Under the pieces are notes generated by a model. It saw only the letters and a list, made by a program, of their open reading frames with translations. It did no database searches and was not told the DNA's origin. 64,000 nt of DNA from Actinomycetospora straminea (GTDB taxonomy: Bacteria; Actinomycetota; Actinomycetes; Mycobacteriales; Pseudonocardiaceae), in contig NZ_JAQZAN010000007.1 in the NCBI RefSeq assembly GCF_028737255.1, positions 124,001 to 188,000 of the forward strand, read 5' to 3'. A program made the position numbers and the translations under genes. How positions within the stretch are numbered: position 1 is the first letter of the stretch; every line of letters starts with the position of its first letter. Shown here piece after piece: positions 22,649 to 32,794 of this stretch.

Positions 22649-23716
22649 TCAGCGATCGGACGCCGCCCCGCTCCTCGGGGCGCCGGACGACCTCCTCCGC
22701 CACGCGACCACCGGCTCGAGCGCCGCCAGCTCGTCCGCCGTCGCGTGCCGGAAGGGACCTGCGGCCGCCGGGGCCGCCGGGTCGTCGACGCCGCCGGGTG
22801 CGGGCAGCCCCCGCGTCGTCCACCAGCTCGCGCCCACCGCCACGGCCAGGATCGTGGTGATGACCGCGAGCGAGATCGGGGTGGGGATGTACGTGACGTC
22901 CACCTTGAGGGCCATCTTGACGCCCACCCAGACGAGGACCAGGGCGAGCCCCAGCTTGAGGTAGACGAAGCGGTGGATGAGGTCGGCGAGCAGGAAGTAC
23001 ATGGCCCGCAGGCCGAGCAGCGCGAAGGCGTTGGCCGTGAACACCAGGAACGGCTCGTCGGTGACGGCGAAGATGGCCGGGATCGAGTCGACCGCGAAGA
23101 CGACGTCGGTGGCCTCCACGAGCATCAGGACGGCGAGCAGGGGAGTGGCCAGCAGGACCCCGGCCCGCCGGACGAGGAAGCGCTGGCCGTGGAAGGCGTC
23201 GGTCGTCGGCACCACGCGACGGAACCAGCGCAGGGTGCGGGAGCGTGCGGGGTCGATGTGGCTGTCGCGCTGGACCGCCATCCGGATGCCGGTGACGACG
23301 AGGAACGCCGCGAACAGGTAGAGCACCCAGGAGAAGTTCGCGATCAGCACCGCCCCCGCGGCGATGAACAGGCCCCGCAGCACGAGGGCGCCGACCACGC
23401 CCAGGAACAGCACGCGGTGCTGGTACTCGCGGGGGACGCCGAAGAAGCTGAAGATCACCGCCCAGACGAAGACGTTGTCGACGGCGAGGGACTTCTCGAT
23501 CAGGTAGCCGGCGAAGTACTGCTGGCCGAGCTCGGCGCCCCAGATCCACCACACGGCCACGCCGAAGCCGACCCCGATGGCCACCCACACCGCCGACCAG
23601 GCGGCGGCCTCGCGGACCCCGATCACGTGGGCCCGGCGGTGGGCGACCAGGTCCACCGCGAGCATGGCGACGATGCCCGCGACGACCGCGAGCCAGATCC
23701 CGAGCGAGACGTCCAT
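22649..23716 (-). CDS. TerC-family integral membrane protein
   Basis: 355 residues with about eight or nine transmembrane helices. The TerC core is clear: AGYLIEKSLAVDNVFVWAVIF and the second acidic motif EATDVVFAVDSIPAIFAVT. These paired Glu/Asp motifs are thought to bind a metal ion; family members act in tellurite resistance or manganese export. ATG at 23716 follows GGAGAGC. The C-terminal 60 residues are proline/arginine-rich and cytoplasmic. No tellurite genes lie nearby, so a metal-export role is more likely. Confidence 0.9.
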   Translation of the reverse strand: MDVSLGIWLAVVAGIVAMLAVDLVAHRRAHVIGVREAAAWSAVWVAIGVGFGVAVWWIWGAELGQQYFAGYLIEKSLAVDNVFVWAVIFSFFGVPREYQHRVLFLGVVGALVLRGLFIAAGAVLIANFSWVLYLFAAFLVVTGIRMAVQRDSHIDPARSRTLRWFRRVVPTTDAFHGQRFLVRRAGVLLATPLLAVLMLVEATDVVFAVDSIPAIFAVTDEPFLVFTANAFALLGLRAMYFLLADLIHRFVYLKLGLALVLVWVGVKMALKVDVTYIPTPISLAVITTILAVAVGASWWTTRGLPAPGGVDDPAAPAAAGPFRHATADELAALEPVVAWRRRSSGAPRSGAASDR

Positions 23717-23897
23717 GTGCTCTCCTCCGAGGTGCGCGTTCGACACTCGGAGGTCTCACCCGGCCCGGGACGCGGGCCCGCCCGGCCGGGGCGGCGTCCG
23801 TGACCGGACGCGGCCCGTGGTGACGACCAGGGGCGCGGGGGTTACTCCCCTCCTGCACAACGAGTGAAGCAGAATTCGTGTATTCCGGCAACACTTG

Positions 23898-24224
23898 TCA
23901 GGGCGGCGGCTCGCCGTCCTCGTCGGCGGCGCCGGTGAACAGACCGAGCAGCTCGCCGACCTGGTGGTCCCGTTCGGCGGGGTGGCGGAGGGGCCGGGAG
24001 GTCTCGACCTCGTAGCGGTTGCGCCGCCCCACCCGCACGCGCCGCAGGTACCCGGCGGCCTCAAGGTCGGCCACGATCGACTGGGCGGAGCGCTCGGTGA
24101 TGCCGACCTCGAGGGCGACGTCGCGGAGCCGGCGGTGCGGGTCGCGGGCGAGCGCGACGAGGACGTGCCCGTGGTTGGTGAGGAACGTCCACGAGGGCAC
24201 CTCACCCCGCGACGACGAGGTCAT
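23898..24224 (-). CDS. Winged-helix transcriptional regulator
   Basis: 108 residues, essentially one MarR/ArsR-type winged helix: FLTNHGHVLVALARDP, then RLRDVALEVGITERSAQSIVADLEAAGYL as the helix-turn-helix, and RVRVGRRNRYEV as the wing. No effector domain. ATG at 24224 follows GGAAGACC. It reads divergently from the phosphoketolase operon and could regulate it. The 181-bp gap to terC is locally AT-richer around 23868-23890 and may hold a terC promoter. Confidence 0.82.
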   Translation of the reverse strand: MTSSSRGEVPSWTFLTNHGHVLVALARDPHRRLRDVALEVGITERSAQSIVADLEAAGYLRRVRVGRRNRYEVETSRPLRHPAERDHQVGELLGLFTGAADEDGEPPP

Positions 24225-24306
24225 GGTGGTCTTCCGTCCGGCGTCTCCGGCCCGGTGATCATAGGCCGTCGGCGCCGGGCCGGGGCACGGCACGCCCCGG
24301 CGGGTC

Positions 24307-24341
24307 GGGACCTTCGGCGGTCGGGCTGGGCCCTTCCGCCT
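24307..24341 (+). promoter_or_regulatory. Two weak DosR-like sites upstream of the phosphoketolase operon
   Basis: GGGACCTTCGGCGG (24307-24320) and GGGCCCTTCCGCCT (24328-24341) have good left halves and poor right halves. Their centres are 21 bp apart, two helix turns. Both lie in the gap between the winged-helix gene and the 77-residue protein. Confidence 0.33.
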
Positions 24342-24429
24342 CCTGATCCGGGACGGCGGACGCGGGTGGACTGGTCGGCAGCCGTCGTCACCACCGCGAC
24401 CTCGGGGTCGCGACCCCTCGGGAGGACCG

Positions 24430-24663
24430 TTGACCGTCACCCACCCGCCCCGCCCGCACGTCACGGTCGCCGCGCCGGTGCCCGACCCGGCACCGCCGGA
24501 GCTCGCGAGCTGGCGGGACGCGCTGGTGGAGCTCCTGGTCCTGGCCGAGCACGGGGACCTCGCCGCGGCCCGGAGCCTGCAGGGGTGGCTGTCGGTCGAC
24601 CCGAGCGCGGCGTCCGCGTGCAGCACCATCCGCCGGGCCGTCGCCGCGGTCCGTGGCCGCTGA
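24430..24663 (+). CDS. Small hypothetical protein with TTG start, leader of xfp-ackA
   Basis: 77 residues starting at TTG, supported by GGGAGG four bases upstream. The first 24 residues are proline-rich; the rest looks like two helices ([20 protein letters not shown] and [16 protein letters not shown]). It overlaps the start of the phosphoketolase by 11 bases, indicating translational coupling. The family is not recognised. A regulatory or assembly role for the phosphoketolase is a guess based only on position. Confidence 0.65.
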   Translation: MTVTHPPRPHVTVAAPVPDPAPPELASWRDALVELLVLAEHGDLAAARSLQGWLSVDPSAASACSTIRRAVAAVRGR

Positions 24664-27202
24664 CGCGCGGACCGGGGACACGGTGGCGATGATCGACGAC
24701 GGGGACGACCTCACCCTGATCGACGCGTGGTGGCGAGCGGCGAACTACCTGGCCGTGGGCCAGATCTACCTGCGCGACAACCCGTTGCTGCGCGAGCCGC
24801 TGGCCGCGGACCACGTGAAGCCCCGCCTCCTCGGCCACTGGGGCACCACGCCGGGCCAGACCTTCCTGTGGGCCCACCTCAACCGCGTCGCCCGGCGCGG
24901 TGACTTCGCCCCGCTGTTCGTGTCGGGGCCGGGGCACGGCGGTCCGGCGGTGGTCGCCGCCGCCTACCTGGAGGGGACCTACTCCGAGCGCTACTCCCAC
25001 GTCACCGGCGACGAGGAGGGGATGCGGGCGCTGTTCCGCCAGTTCTCCTACCCCGGCGGCATCCCCAGCCACGTCGCGCCCGAGACCCCCGGCTCGATCC
25101 ACGAGGGCGGTGAGCTGGGCTACTCGCTGGCGCACGCCTACGGCGCCGTGTTCGACAACCCCGACCTGCTCGTCGCGTGCGTCGTCGGCGACGGCGAGGC
25201 CGAGACCGGGCCGCTGGCGACCGCGTGGCACGCGAACAAGTTCTGCCACCCCGTCCACGACGGCACCGTCCTGCCGGTCCTGCACCTCAACGGCTACAAG
25301 ATCGCCAACCCGACGGTGCTCGCGCGGATCCCCGACGACGAGCTGCTCGCGCTGTTCACCGGCTACGGCCACCGGCCCCACGTCGTCGAGGCGGGCCTGG
25401 ACGAGGACCACGCCGCGGTGCACCGGCGCATGGCCGACACCATGGACGAGATCGTCGACGAGATCGCCGCGCTGCGCCGCGAGGCCGCCGAGGCCGAGGC
25501 CGCGGGACGCGCGGTGCCGCGCCCCCGGTGGCCGATGCTGATCCTGCGCACGCCGAAGGGCTGGACCGGGCCCCGGCAGGTCGACGGGGCGCCCGTCGAG
25601 GGCACCTACCGGGCGCACCAGGTGCCGCTCGCCGGGACCCGGGAGAACGCGGAGCACCGCGCCGAGCTCGAGCGCTGGATGCGCTCCTACCGGCCCGAGG
25701 AGCTGTTCGACGACGCGGGCCGGCTGCGGCCGGAGCTGGCGGCGCTGCACCCCGGCGGTGACCGACGGATGAGCGCCACCCCGCACGCCAACGGCGGCGA
25801 GCTGCTCCGCGACCTGCGGCTGCCCGACTTCCGCGACCACGCGGTGACCGTCGACCGGCCCGGGGCCCCGGTGGCGGAGGCGACCCGCGTGCTGGGCGGC
25901 TGGGTGCGGGAGGTGGTGCGGCGGAACCCGGAGAACTTCCGGCTCTTCGGTCCCGACGAGATCGCCTCCAACCGGCTGCAGGACGTCTTCGCGGTCACCG
26001 ACCGGCAGTTCGACGGGGAGATCCGCGACGGCGACGACCACCTGGCGCCGACCGGCCGGGCGGTGGAGATGCTCTCGGAGCACATGTGCCAGGGCTGGCT
26101 CGAGGGCTACCTGCTCACCGGCCGGCACGGGCTGTTCACCTGCTACGAGGCGTTCATCCACATCGTCGACTCGATGCTCAACCAGCACGCCAAGTGGCTG
26201 AAGGTCACCCGGGACATCCCGTGGCGGCGCCCGATCGCCTCGCTGACCTACCTGCTGACCTCGCACGTGTGGCGCCAGGACCACAACGGCTTCTCCCACC
26301 AGGACCCCGGCTTCATCGACCACGTGGTCAACAAGAAGGCCGAGATCGTGCGGGTGTACCTGCCCCCGGACGCCAACACGCTGCTCTCCACCGCCGACCA
26401 CTGCCTGCGCAGCCGCGACTACGTCAACGTCGTCGTCGCCGGCAAGCAGCCCGCGCCGCAGTGGCTGGACACGGAGTCCGCGGTGGCGCACTGCACCCGC
26501 GGGCTCGGGGTCTGGGAGTGGGCCAGCAACGACGACGACGCCGAGCCCGACGTCGTGCTCGCGTGCGCCGGTGACGTGCCGACGCTGGAGACCCTCGCCG
26601 CGGTCGACCTCCTGCGCCGCCACCTGCCCGACCTGAGGGTCCGGGTGGTCAACGTCGTCGACCTCATGCGCCTGCAGACCCCGTCCGAGCACCCGCACGG
26701 GCTGCCCGACCGCGAGTACGACGCGCTCTTCACCCCGGACAAGCCGGTGATCTTCGCCTACCACGGCTACCCGTGGCTGATCCACCGGCTGACCTACCGG
26801 CGCACCGGCCACGGCAACCTGCACGTGCGCGGCTACAAGGAGGAGGGCACCACCACCACGCCGTTCGACATGGTCATGCTCAACGACCTCGACCGGTTCC
26901 ACCTGGTCATGGACGTGATCGACCGGGTCCCCGGCCTCGGGGTGCGCCACGCGGCGCTGCGCCAGCGCATGGCCGACGAGCGGCTCGCCTGCCGGGAGTA
27001 CACGCGGCGGCACGGGGAGGACCGGCCGGACGTGCGGGACTGGGTGTGGACCGGCTCCGGCGACCCGGACGGCGGGGCGGGTCGGCCCGACGTGGGCGCG
27101 GACACCGCGTCCGACGTCCCCGACGACGTCCACACCGGTCCCGACCGGCACGACCCGCTGGCCGACGTCCGGCCGGGCGCGGGGGCGGGGCGACCCGGCT
27201 GA
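24653..27202 (+). CDS. xfp: Xylulose-5-phosphate/fructose-6-phosphate phosphoketolase
   Basis: 849 residues, a thiamine-diphosphate enzyme that cleaves xylulose-5-P or fructose-6-P with phosphate to acetyl-phosphate. Family sequence is strong throughout: [47 protein letters not shown], the segment with [27 protein letters not shown] for ThDP/Mg binding, and [18 protein letters not shown]. The C-terminus has an extra charged Asp/Gly tail of about 40 residues. GTG at 24653 is within the preceding gene; GTG 24683 is an alternative. The stop overlaps ackA by TGATG, so acetyl-phosphate production and use are translationally linked. Confidence 0.95.
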   Translation: MAADARTGDTVAMIDDGDDLTLIDAWWRAANYLAVGQIYLRDNPLLREPLAADHVKPRLLGHWGTTPGQTFLWAHLNRVARRGDFAPLFVSGPGHGGPAVVAAAYLEGTYSERYSHVTGDEEGMRALFRQFSYPGGIPSHVAPETPGSIHEGGELGYSLAHAYGAVFDNPDLLVACVVGDGEAETGPLATAWHANKFCHPVHDGTVLPVLHLNGYKIANPTVLARIPDDELLALFTGYGHRPHVVEAGLDEDHAAVHRRMADTMDEIVDEIAALRREAAEAEAAGRAVPRPRWPMLILRTPKGWTGPRQVDGAPVEGTYRAHQVPLAGTRENAEHRAELERWMRSYRPEELFDDAGRLRPELAALHPGGDRRMSATPHANGGELLRDLRLPDFRDHAVTVDRPGAPVAEATRVLGGWVREVVRRNPENFRLFGPDEIASNRLQDVFAVTDRQFDGEIRDGDDHLAPTGRAVEMLSEHMCQGWLEGYLLTGRHGLFTCYEAFIHIVDSMLNQHAKWLKVTRDIPWRRPIASLTYLLTSHVWRQDHNGFSHQDPGFIDHVVNKKAEIVRVYLPPDANTLLSTADHCLRSRDYVNVVVAGKQPAPQWLDTESAVAHCTRGLGVWEWASNDDDAEPDVVLACAGDVPTLETLAAVDLLRRHLPDLRVRVVNVVDLMRLQTPSEHPHGLPDREYDALFTPDKPVIFAYHGYPWLIHRLTYRRTGHGNLHVRGYKEEGTTTTPFDMVMLNDLDRFHLVMDVIDRVPGLGVRHAALRQRMADERLACREYTRRHGEDRPDVRDWVWTGSGDPDGGAGRPDVGADTASDVPDDVHTGPDRHDPLADVRPGAGAGRPG

Positions 27203-28329
27203 TGCGGGTCCTCGTCGTCAACGCGGGGTCGAGCAGCGTCAAGCTGCGCGTGGTCGAGCCCGAGGGCGCCGTGACGCACCGGATCGACCTCGACGCCCCG
27301 CGCGGGCGACCGGCCGGGGGCGCGCTCGAGGACGCCGTCGACCGGCTCGCCCGGGCGGCCGGTGGCGTGGACGCCGTGGGCCACCGCGTGGTGCACGGCG
27401 GCGCCGACTTCACCGCGCCGGTGGTCGTCGCCGGGGACGTGCTCGAGCGGATCGCGCGCCTCACCGTGCTCGCCCCGCTGCACCAGCCGCCCGCCGTCGC
27501 GGGCCTGCGCGCGGTGGCCGGGGCGCTGCCCGACGTGCCGTCCGTGGCCTGCTTCGACACGGCCTTCCACGCCACGATGCCCGCCGCCGCGAGCACCTAC
27601 GCGGTGCCCGCCACCTGGCGCGCGCGGCACGGGATGCGGAAGTACGGGTTCCACGGGCTCGCGCACGCGTGGGGCTCGGCGCGGGCGGCGGAGATCGTCG
27701 GCCGGCCGCTCGACGAGCTCCGTGTCGTCGTGGCGCACCTCGGCTCCGGCGCCTCGGCCTGCGCGGTCCGCGGCGGCCGCTCGGTGGACACGACGATGGG
27801 GTTCACGCCCACGGCCGGGCTGGTGATGGCGACGCGGTGCGGGGACCTCGACCCGTCGGCGGTGGCCTGGCTGACGCTCCACGCCGACGTGCCGACCGCC
27901 GAGGTCGACCACGCCCTCGACCACGCGTCGGGCCTGGTGGGCCTCGCCGGGGAGGCCGACATGCGGCGCGTGCTCGCCGCCGCCGACGCGGGGGAGCACG
28001 ACGCGCGGCTCGCCGTCGAGGTCTGGGTGCACCGGGCCCGCGCCCAGCTCGCCGCGATGGCGGCGGCGTGCGGCGGGGTCGACGTGCTGGTGTTCAGCGG
28101 CGGGGTCGGGGAGAACGCCCCGGTGCTGCGACGCCGCGTCGTCGAGGGGCTCGGCTTCCTGGGTCTCGCCGTCGACCCGGGCGCCGACGCGGCCGCGGTC
28201 GACGGCGCCGAGGGCGACGTCTCGGCGCCCGGGGCGGCGGCGCGCACGGTGGTGGTGCACGCCCGGGAGGACCTCGTCATCGCCGGTCAGGTCAGCGACG
28301 TCCTCGCGGGCACGGCGCCCGCCGGGTGA
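27202..28329 (+). CDS. ackA: Acetate kinase
   Basis: 375 residues. It converts acetyl-phosphate and ADP to acetate and ATP. ASKHA-fold motifs are present: VLVVNAGSSSVKLRV, GHRVVHGG, FDTAFHATMP (catalytic Asp), KYGFHGLAH, AHLGSGASACAV and FSGGVGENAP. The usual TRSGD is TRCGD here. Coupled to xfp by a one-base overlap, it completes a phosphoketolase-to-acetate route giving ATP without respiration. The last 43 bases overlap the convergent end of cydDC. Confidence 0.94.
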   Translation: MRVLVVNAGSSSVKLRVVEPEGAVTHRIDLDAPRGRPAGGALEDAVDRLARAAGGVDAVGHRVVHGGADFTAPVVVAGDVLERIARLTVLAPLHQPPAVAGLRAVAGALPDVPSVACFDTAFHATMPAAASTYAVPATWRARHGMRKYGFHGLAHAWGSARAAEIVGRPLDELRVVVAHLGSGASACAVRGGRSVDTTMGFTPTAGLVMATRCGDLDPSAVAWLTLHADVPTAEVDHALDHASGLVGLAGEADMRRVLAAADAGEHDARLAVEVWVHRARAQLAAMAAACGGVDVLVFSGGVGENAPVLRRRVVEGLGFLGLAVDPGADAAAVDGAEGDVSAPGAAARTVVVHAREDLVIAGQVSDVLAGTAPAG

Positions 28330-31300
28330 CGCCGGACGCGGGCCGTCCCGACGGTGACCACGGGCAGGCCCGCGAACTCCGCCGGTCGGTGGGAGACCAC
28401 GATCGCGGTGCGCCCGCGGCTGAGCTCGGTGATCTCCCCGGCCAGCGCCGTGGCCGTGGGCGCGTCGAGGTGGGCGGTCGGTTCGTCCAGGGCGAGGACC
28501 GGCCGGTCGGCCAGCAGCACCCGGGCCACCGCGAGCCGCTGGCGCTCCCCGCCGGACACCGGGCCGCCGTGCTCGCCCAGCGGCGTGTCGAGCCCCTCGG
28601 GCAGGGACGCGGACCACCCGCCGAGACGCGCTCGCCGCAGGGCGTCGAGGATCTCCTCGTCGGTCGCGGTGGGGCGGGCGAGGCGCAGGTTCTCCCGCAG
28701 GGTGCTGTCGAACAGGTGCGCGGCCGGCCCGCACCACGCGATGTGCGCGCGCACGTCCTCGGCGCCCATCGTCGCGGTGTCGCGGCCGTCGAGCGTGACG
28801 GCGCCGCGGGCCGCGGCCAGGGTGCGCAGGACCGCGGCGAGCACCGTGCTCTTGCCCGCCCCCGACGGCCCGGCGAGCACCATCCGCTCGCCGGGCGGGA
28901 GCGCGAACGACACCCCGCTGACCGCCTCCCGCGTCGCGTCCGGCCAGCGGACGGCCAGCGCCTCGGCGGCGACGAGCGGGTCGGCCGGCACGGGCGCGGG
29001 GCGGGCGGGGTCGGTGACCGGGGCGGGCGCCGCCTCGAGCCCGGCCAGCCGGCGGGTGGCCGGCACCGCCTCGGCGAGACGCGCCGCGGCGTCGGGCAGC
29101 CCGGCGAAGAGCTCGGCGGCCGCCAGCGGCGTGAGCGCGAGGACCGCCAGGGCCGTCGGCGCCAGCCGTCCGTCAGACAGCGCCAGCACCCCGAGGACCG
29201 TCGCGGCCACCGTCGCGAGACCGAGTCCGAGGACCCCGAGGCCCGCGCCGACCCCGGCCCCGCCGGCCTGGGCGACGAGGCGGCGCGCGAGCTCGGCGTC
29301 GTGGTCGGCGAGCCGGCGGCGGCGACGCTCCGCGGCACCGAGGACGAGGAGGTCGGCGGCCCCGTCGAGCAGCTCGAGGGTGCCGGTGGCCACCGCGGCC
29401 CGGGCCGTGGCGGTCGTCCGCGCGGCCCGCCGGCCGGCGAGGACGCCGAGCAGCGGCGCGACGACGCCGGCGAGGAGCAGGCCCAGCGCGAGGGCGAGGC
29501 CCGCCTCGGGGAGCAGGACCGTGAACAGGCCGACCAGCGCGGCGCCGACGAGCAGCGCGGACGCGGCGGGCACGACGGCCCGGACCAGCACGTCCTGCTG
29601 GGCGTCGACGTCGCCGGTGAGCCGGGACAGGAGGTCGCCGCGGCGCTGCCGGGCGGTCGCGGCCGGGCCGCGGCGGACGAGGGCCCGCCACACCCGCACG
29701 CGCAGGTCGGCGCCGAGGCGCAGGGCGGCGTCGTGGGACGCCAGGCGCTCGAGGTAGCGCAGCACGCCCTTGGCCAGCCCGAACGTCCGCACCGCGACGA
29801 TCGCGACCATCAGGGTCAGCAGCGGCGGCTGCAGCGCGGCCGCGGAGATGAGCCACGCCGACGTGGCGGTCAGCGCCACCGCGCTGCCCAGCGCCCCGGC
29901 GCCGAGCACGACCGCGACGGCGAGCCGGCCCGCGCGGGGCCGGGCGGCCGCGGCGAACCACCGCAGCGCGCCCCCCGCGCGACCCTCGGCCGGCGACGCG
30001 TCCTCGGTCCCGTCGGGTGCGGGGACCGGCGCGGGGGCGGTCGCGGTCCGCGGCGCCGGCGGTGCCGCCGGTGCCGGCGGGACAGCGGTGGCGACCGCCG
30101 TCCGCGCGGGCAGGTCCACGACCCGGTCGCACGCGGCGAGCACGTCGGGGCGGTGGCTGACGACGATCGCGCTGCCGCCGGCGAGGGCGTGGGGCAGGGA
30201 CGCCAGCAGGGCGGCCTCGGTCTGCGCGTCGACGCCCTCGGTGGGTTCGTCGAGCAGCACCAGGGGACGGTCGGCGAGCAGCGCGCGGGCCAGGGCGACC
30301 CGGCGCTGCTGACCGGTGGAGAGCCCCGCGCCCCGCTCGCCGACCGGGGTGTCGAGCGGCAGGTCGACCCGGGCGACCCGGACGGCGCGGGCGACCGCCG
30401 CGTCGGGCGCGTCGGGCGCGCCGAGGCGGACGTTGTCGGCCACCGTGCCCGCGACGAGCACGGGACGTTGCGGCACCCACGCGACCCGGGCGCGCCAGGC
30501 CGCCGGGTCGAGCTCGTCGAGCGGGACACCGCCGACGAGCACCCGGCCGCGGTCGGGGCGGCGCAGGCCCGTGACCAGGTCGAGCAGCGTCGACTTGCCG
30601 GCGCCGCTCGGGCCGCGCAGCCCGACGACCTCGCCGGGGGCCACGGTCAGGGAGAGGTCGTCGAGCACCGGGCCACCGCGCCCGTCGACACCGACCCGGT
30701 CGAGGCGCACCGGCACCCGCGAGGGGTCGGGCGCCGGCCGCCGGGCGCCCGGGCCCGCCGGCGCGGCGGTGTCCAGCACCGCGAACACCTCGTCGGCCGC
30801 GGCGAGGCCCTCGGCGCTGTCGTGGAACCGGGCGCCGACCGCGCGCAGCGGCAGGTAGATCTCGGGCGCGAGCATGATCACGAGCAGCCCGGTGGCGAGG
30901 TCGAGGCGGCCCTCGGCCAGGCGCAGGCCCACCGACACCGCGACGAGGGCCACCGAGAGCGTCGCGAGCACCTCGAGCACGAGCGCGGACAGGAAGGCCA
31001 CCCGCAGGGTCCGCATGGTGGCCCGCCGGTACTCGGCGGCGACGGCGCGCAGCCGCCCGGCCTGGGCGCCGGCGCGTCCGAAGGCGACCAGCACGTCGAG
31101 GCCGGCGACGAGGTCGAGGAAGTGGTGGCCGAGCACCGCCAGGGCCCGCCAGCGCCGCGCGGTGTCGTCGCGGGTGCGCAGCCCGACCAGGACCATGAAC
31201 AGGGGGATCAGGGGCACGGTGACTGCCACGATCACCGCGGCGAGCCAGTCGGCGGTCAGCAGCCGCACCCCGACCAGCAGCGGCACCGTCGTGGCCAGCA

Positions 31301-31718
31301 GCAGGGTCGGCAGGTAGCGGCGCAGGTAGCCGTCGAGGGCGTCGATGCCGCGGGTGGCGAGCGTGCCGAGCTCGCCGGTCGGGGGCAGGCGTGGGTCGCG
31401 CGGGCCGAGGCGCAGGACCTGGTCGACGAGGTCGGCCCGCAGCTGCCCGATGACGCGGGCGCTCGCCCGCACGGCGGCGGCCTCGGTGCCCCAGGCCAGC
31501 AGGGCCCGCCCGGCGACCACCACCACGAGCCCCGCGAGCAGGGTCGTCAGGGCCGCGAGCGGGGCGCCGTCGAGGAACGCCCGCGCCACCACCCGCGAGA
31601 GCAGGTCCGCCTGGGCGACGACCAGCCCGGCCGTGGCCACGCCCGCCGCGGCCGTGAGCAGCACGAAGGTGCGGGCCGGGCGGACGTGGCGCAGCAGGCG
31701 GGGATCCAGCGGCTTCAC
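28287..31718 (-). CDS. cydDC: Fused CydD-CydC heterodimeric ABC transporter for cytochrome bd assembly
   Basis: 1143 residues comprising two complete ABC exporter halves in one chain, as often in actinobacteria. The CydD half (about 1-530) has six TM helices, Walker A GPSGAGKST, signature LSTGQQRR and Walker B PLVLLDEPTEG. After a Pro/Ala-rich linker the CydC half (about 590-1143) has GPSGAGKST, VSGGERQRLAV and PVLALDEPTAH. CydDC is needed for haem insertion into the bd oxidase (thiol/haem handling). GTG at 31718 overlaps the cydB stop. The 3' end runs 43 bases into ackA on the other strand. A much longer upstream frame exists but is antisense noise. Confidence 0.93.
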   Translation of the reverse strand: MKPLDPRLLRHVRPARTFVLLTAAAGVATAGLVVAQADLLSRVVARAFLDGAPLAALTTLLAGLVVVVAGRALLAWGTEAAAVRASARVIGQLRADLVDQVLRLGPRDPRLPPTGELGTLATRGIDALDGYLRRYLPTLLLATTVPLLVGVRLLTADWLAAVIVAVTVPLIPLFMVLVGLRTRDDTARRWRALAVLGHHFLDLVAGLDVLVAFGRAGAQAGRLRAVAAEYRRATMRTLRVAFLSALVLEVLATLSVALVAVSVGLRLAEGRLDLATGLLVIMLAPEIYLPLRAVGARFHDSAEGLAAADEVFAVLDTAAPAGPGARRPAPDPSRVPVRLDRVGVDGRGGPVLDDLSLTVAPGEVVGLRGPSGAGKSTLLDLVTGLRRPDRGRVLVGGVPLDELDPAAWRARVAWVPQRPVLVAGTVADNVRLGAPDAPDAAVARAVRVARVDLPLDTPVGERGAGLSTGQQRRVALARALLADRPLVLLDEPTEGVDAQTEAALLASLPHALAGGSAIVVSHRPDVLAACDRVVDLPARTAVATAVPPAPAAPPAPRTATAPAPVPAPDGTEDASPAEGRAGGALRWFAAAARPRAGRLAVAVVLGAGALGSAVALTATSAWLISAAALQPPLLTLMVAIVAVRTFGLAKGVLRYLERLASHDAALRLGADLRVRVWRALVRRGPAATARQRRGDLLSRLTGDVDAQQDVLVRAVVPAASALLVGAALVGLFTVLLPEAGLALALGLLLAGVVAPLLGVLAGRRAARTTATARAAVATGTLELLDGAADLLVLGAAERRRRRLADHDAELARRLVAQAGGAGVGAGLGVLGLGLATVAATVLGVLALSDGRLAPTALAVLALTPLAAAELFAGLPDAAARLAEAVPATRRLAGLEAAPAPVTDPARPAPVPADPLVAAEALAVRWPDATREAVSGVSFALPPGERMVLAGPSGAGKSTVLAAVLRTLAAARGAVTLDGRDTATMGAEDVRAHIAWCGPAAHLFDSTLRENLRLARPTATDEEILDALRRARLGGWSASLPEGLDTPLGEHGGPVSGGERQRLAVARVLLADRPVLALDEPTAHLDAPTATALAGEITELSRGRTAIVVSHRPAEFAGLPVVTVGTARVRRHPAGAVPARTSLT

Positions 31719-32764
31719 CGCGGCACCCGGGTGCGCCGCTCGCGCGGGGGCAGGCCGGTGGCCGGCGGGATGTCGTCGCGGGTCAGGCGCCGCCGGAACA
31801 CCCAGTAGGTCCACGCCTGGTAGGCCAGGACGACCGGGGTCACCGCGAGCGCGACCCAGGTCATGATCTGCAGCGTGTACGGCGTCGACGCGGCGTTGGT
31901 CGTGGTGAGCGTGCCGGCCGGGTCGGTGGACGACGGCAGGACCGCGGGGTAGAGCGAGCCGAACAGCGTCACGGTGGTGGCGACGATCGTCACCGCGGTC
32001 AGCGTGAACGCCCATCCCTCGCGGCCCCGCCCCACGAGCAGGACGGCCCCGACGAGCGCGAGGGCCGCCGCGGCGACGCTGAGGACCGTCCAGCCCTTGC
32101 CGTGCGCGAGCTGGGTCCAGACGAGAAAGGCCGCCGCCACCGGCACCGCGCCCAGCCCGAGGCGCAGGGCCGTCCGGTGGGCGCGCCGGCGCAGGTCGCC
32201 GTCGGTCTTCAGGGAGACGAACACCGCGCCGTGGAGCAGGAACACCAGCAGCGTGGTCAGGCCGCCGAGCAGCGCGTAGGGGGTGAGCAGCGTGAGCGGC
32301 GTGCCGGTGTACTCGTGCCGGGCGTCGAGCGGCACCCCGGCGACGATGTTCGCGAACGCCACGCCCCACAGCAGCGCGGGGATCGCCGACGTCGTGACGA
32401 TGACCGTGTCCCAGCGCCGGCGCCAGGCGTCGTCGTCGACCTTTCCGCGGTACTCGAAGGCGACCCCGCGTCCGATGAGGGCGACGAGCAGCACCAGCAG
32501 CGCCAGGTAGAACCCGGAGAACAGGCTCGCGTACCACTCGGGGAACGCCGCGAAGGTCGCGCCTCCGGCCACGAGCAGCCACACCTCGTTGCCGTCCCAG
32601 AGCGGGCCGATGGTGTTGACGACCCGCCGGCGGTCGACCTCGTCGCGGCCCAGCACGGTCAGCAGGGCGCCGACGCCGAAGTCGAAGCCCTCGAGGACGA
32701 AGTAGCCCGTCCAGAGCAGGGCGATGAGCAGGAACCAGATGTCGGTCAGGGCGAGGCCGAGCAC
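31715..32764 (-). CDS. cydB: Cytochrome bd oxidase subunit II
   Basis: 349 residues, about nine TM helices. The N-terminus WFLLIALLWTGYFVLEGFDF and GPLWDGNEVWLLVAGG are typical of CydB. It forms the bd quinol oxidase with CydA, reducing O2 at very low concentrations. GTG at 32764 follows GAGGAGAAGAGG. It is 30 bases downstream of cydA and overlaps cydDC by GTGA, giving an operon cydA-cydB-cydDC. Confidence 0.95.
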   Translation of the reverse strand: MLGLALTDIWFLLIALLWTGYFVLEGFDFGVGALLTVLGRDEVDRRRVVNTIGPLWDGNEVWLLVAGGATFAAFPEWYASLFSGFYLALLVLLVALIGRGVAFEYRGKVDDDAWRRRWDTVIVTTSAIPALLWGVAFANIVAGVPLDARHEYTGTPLTLLTPYALLGGLTTLLVFLLHGAVFVSLKTDGDLRRRAHRTALRLGLGAVPVAAAFLVWTQLAHGKGWTVLSVAAAALALVGAVLLVGRGREGWAFTLTAVTIVATTVTLFGSLYPAVLPSSTDPAGTLTTTNAASTPYTLQIMTWVALAVTPVVLAYQAWTYWVFRRRLTRDDIPPATGLPPRERRTRVPR

Positions 32765-32794
32765 GGCGTCCTCTTCTCCTCGTGTCGGCGGGGG

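Noticed and set aside
27669..31808. A 1379-codon plus-strand frame opposite cydDC
   Set aside because: Gly/Arg/Glu-rich sequence without domains, mirror of a real gene in a GC-rich genome.
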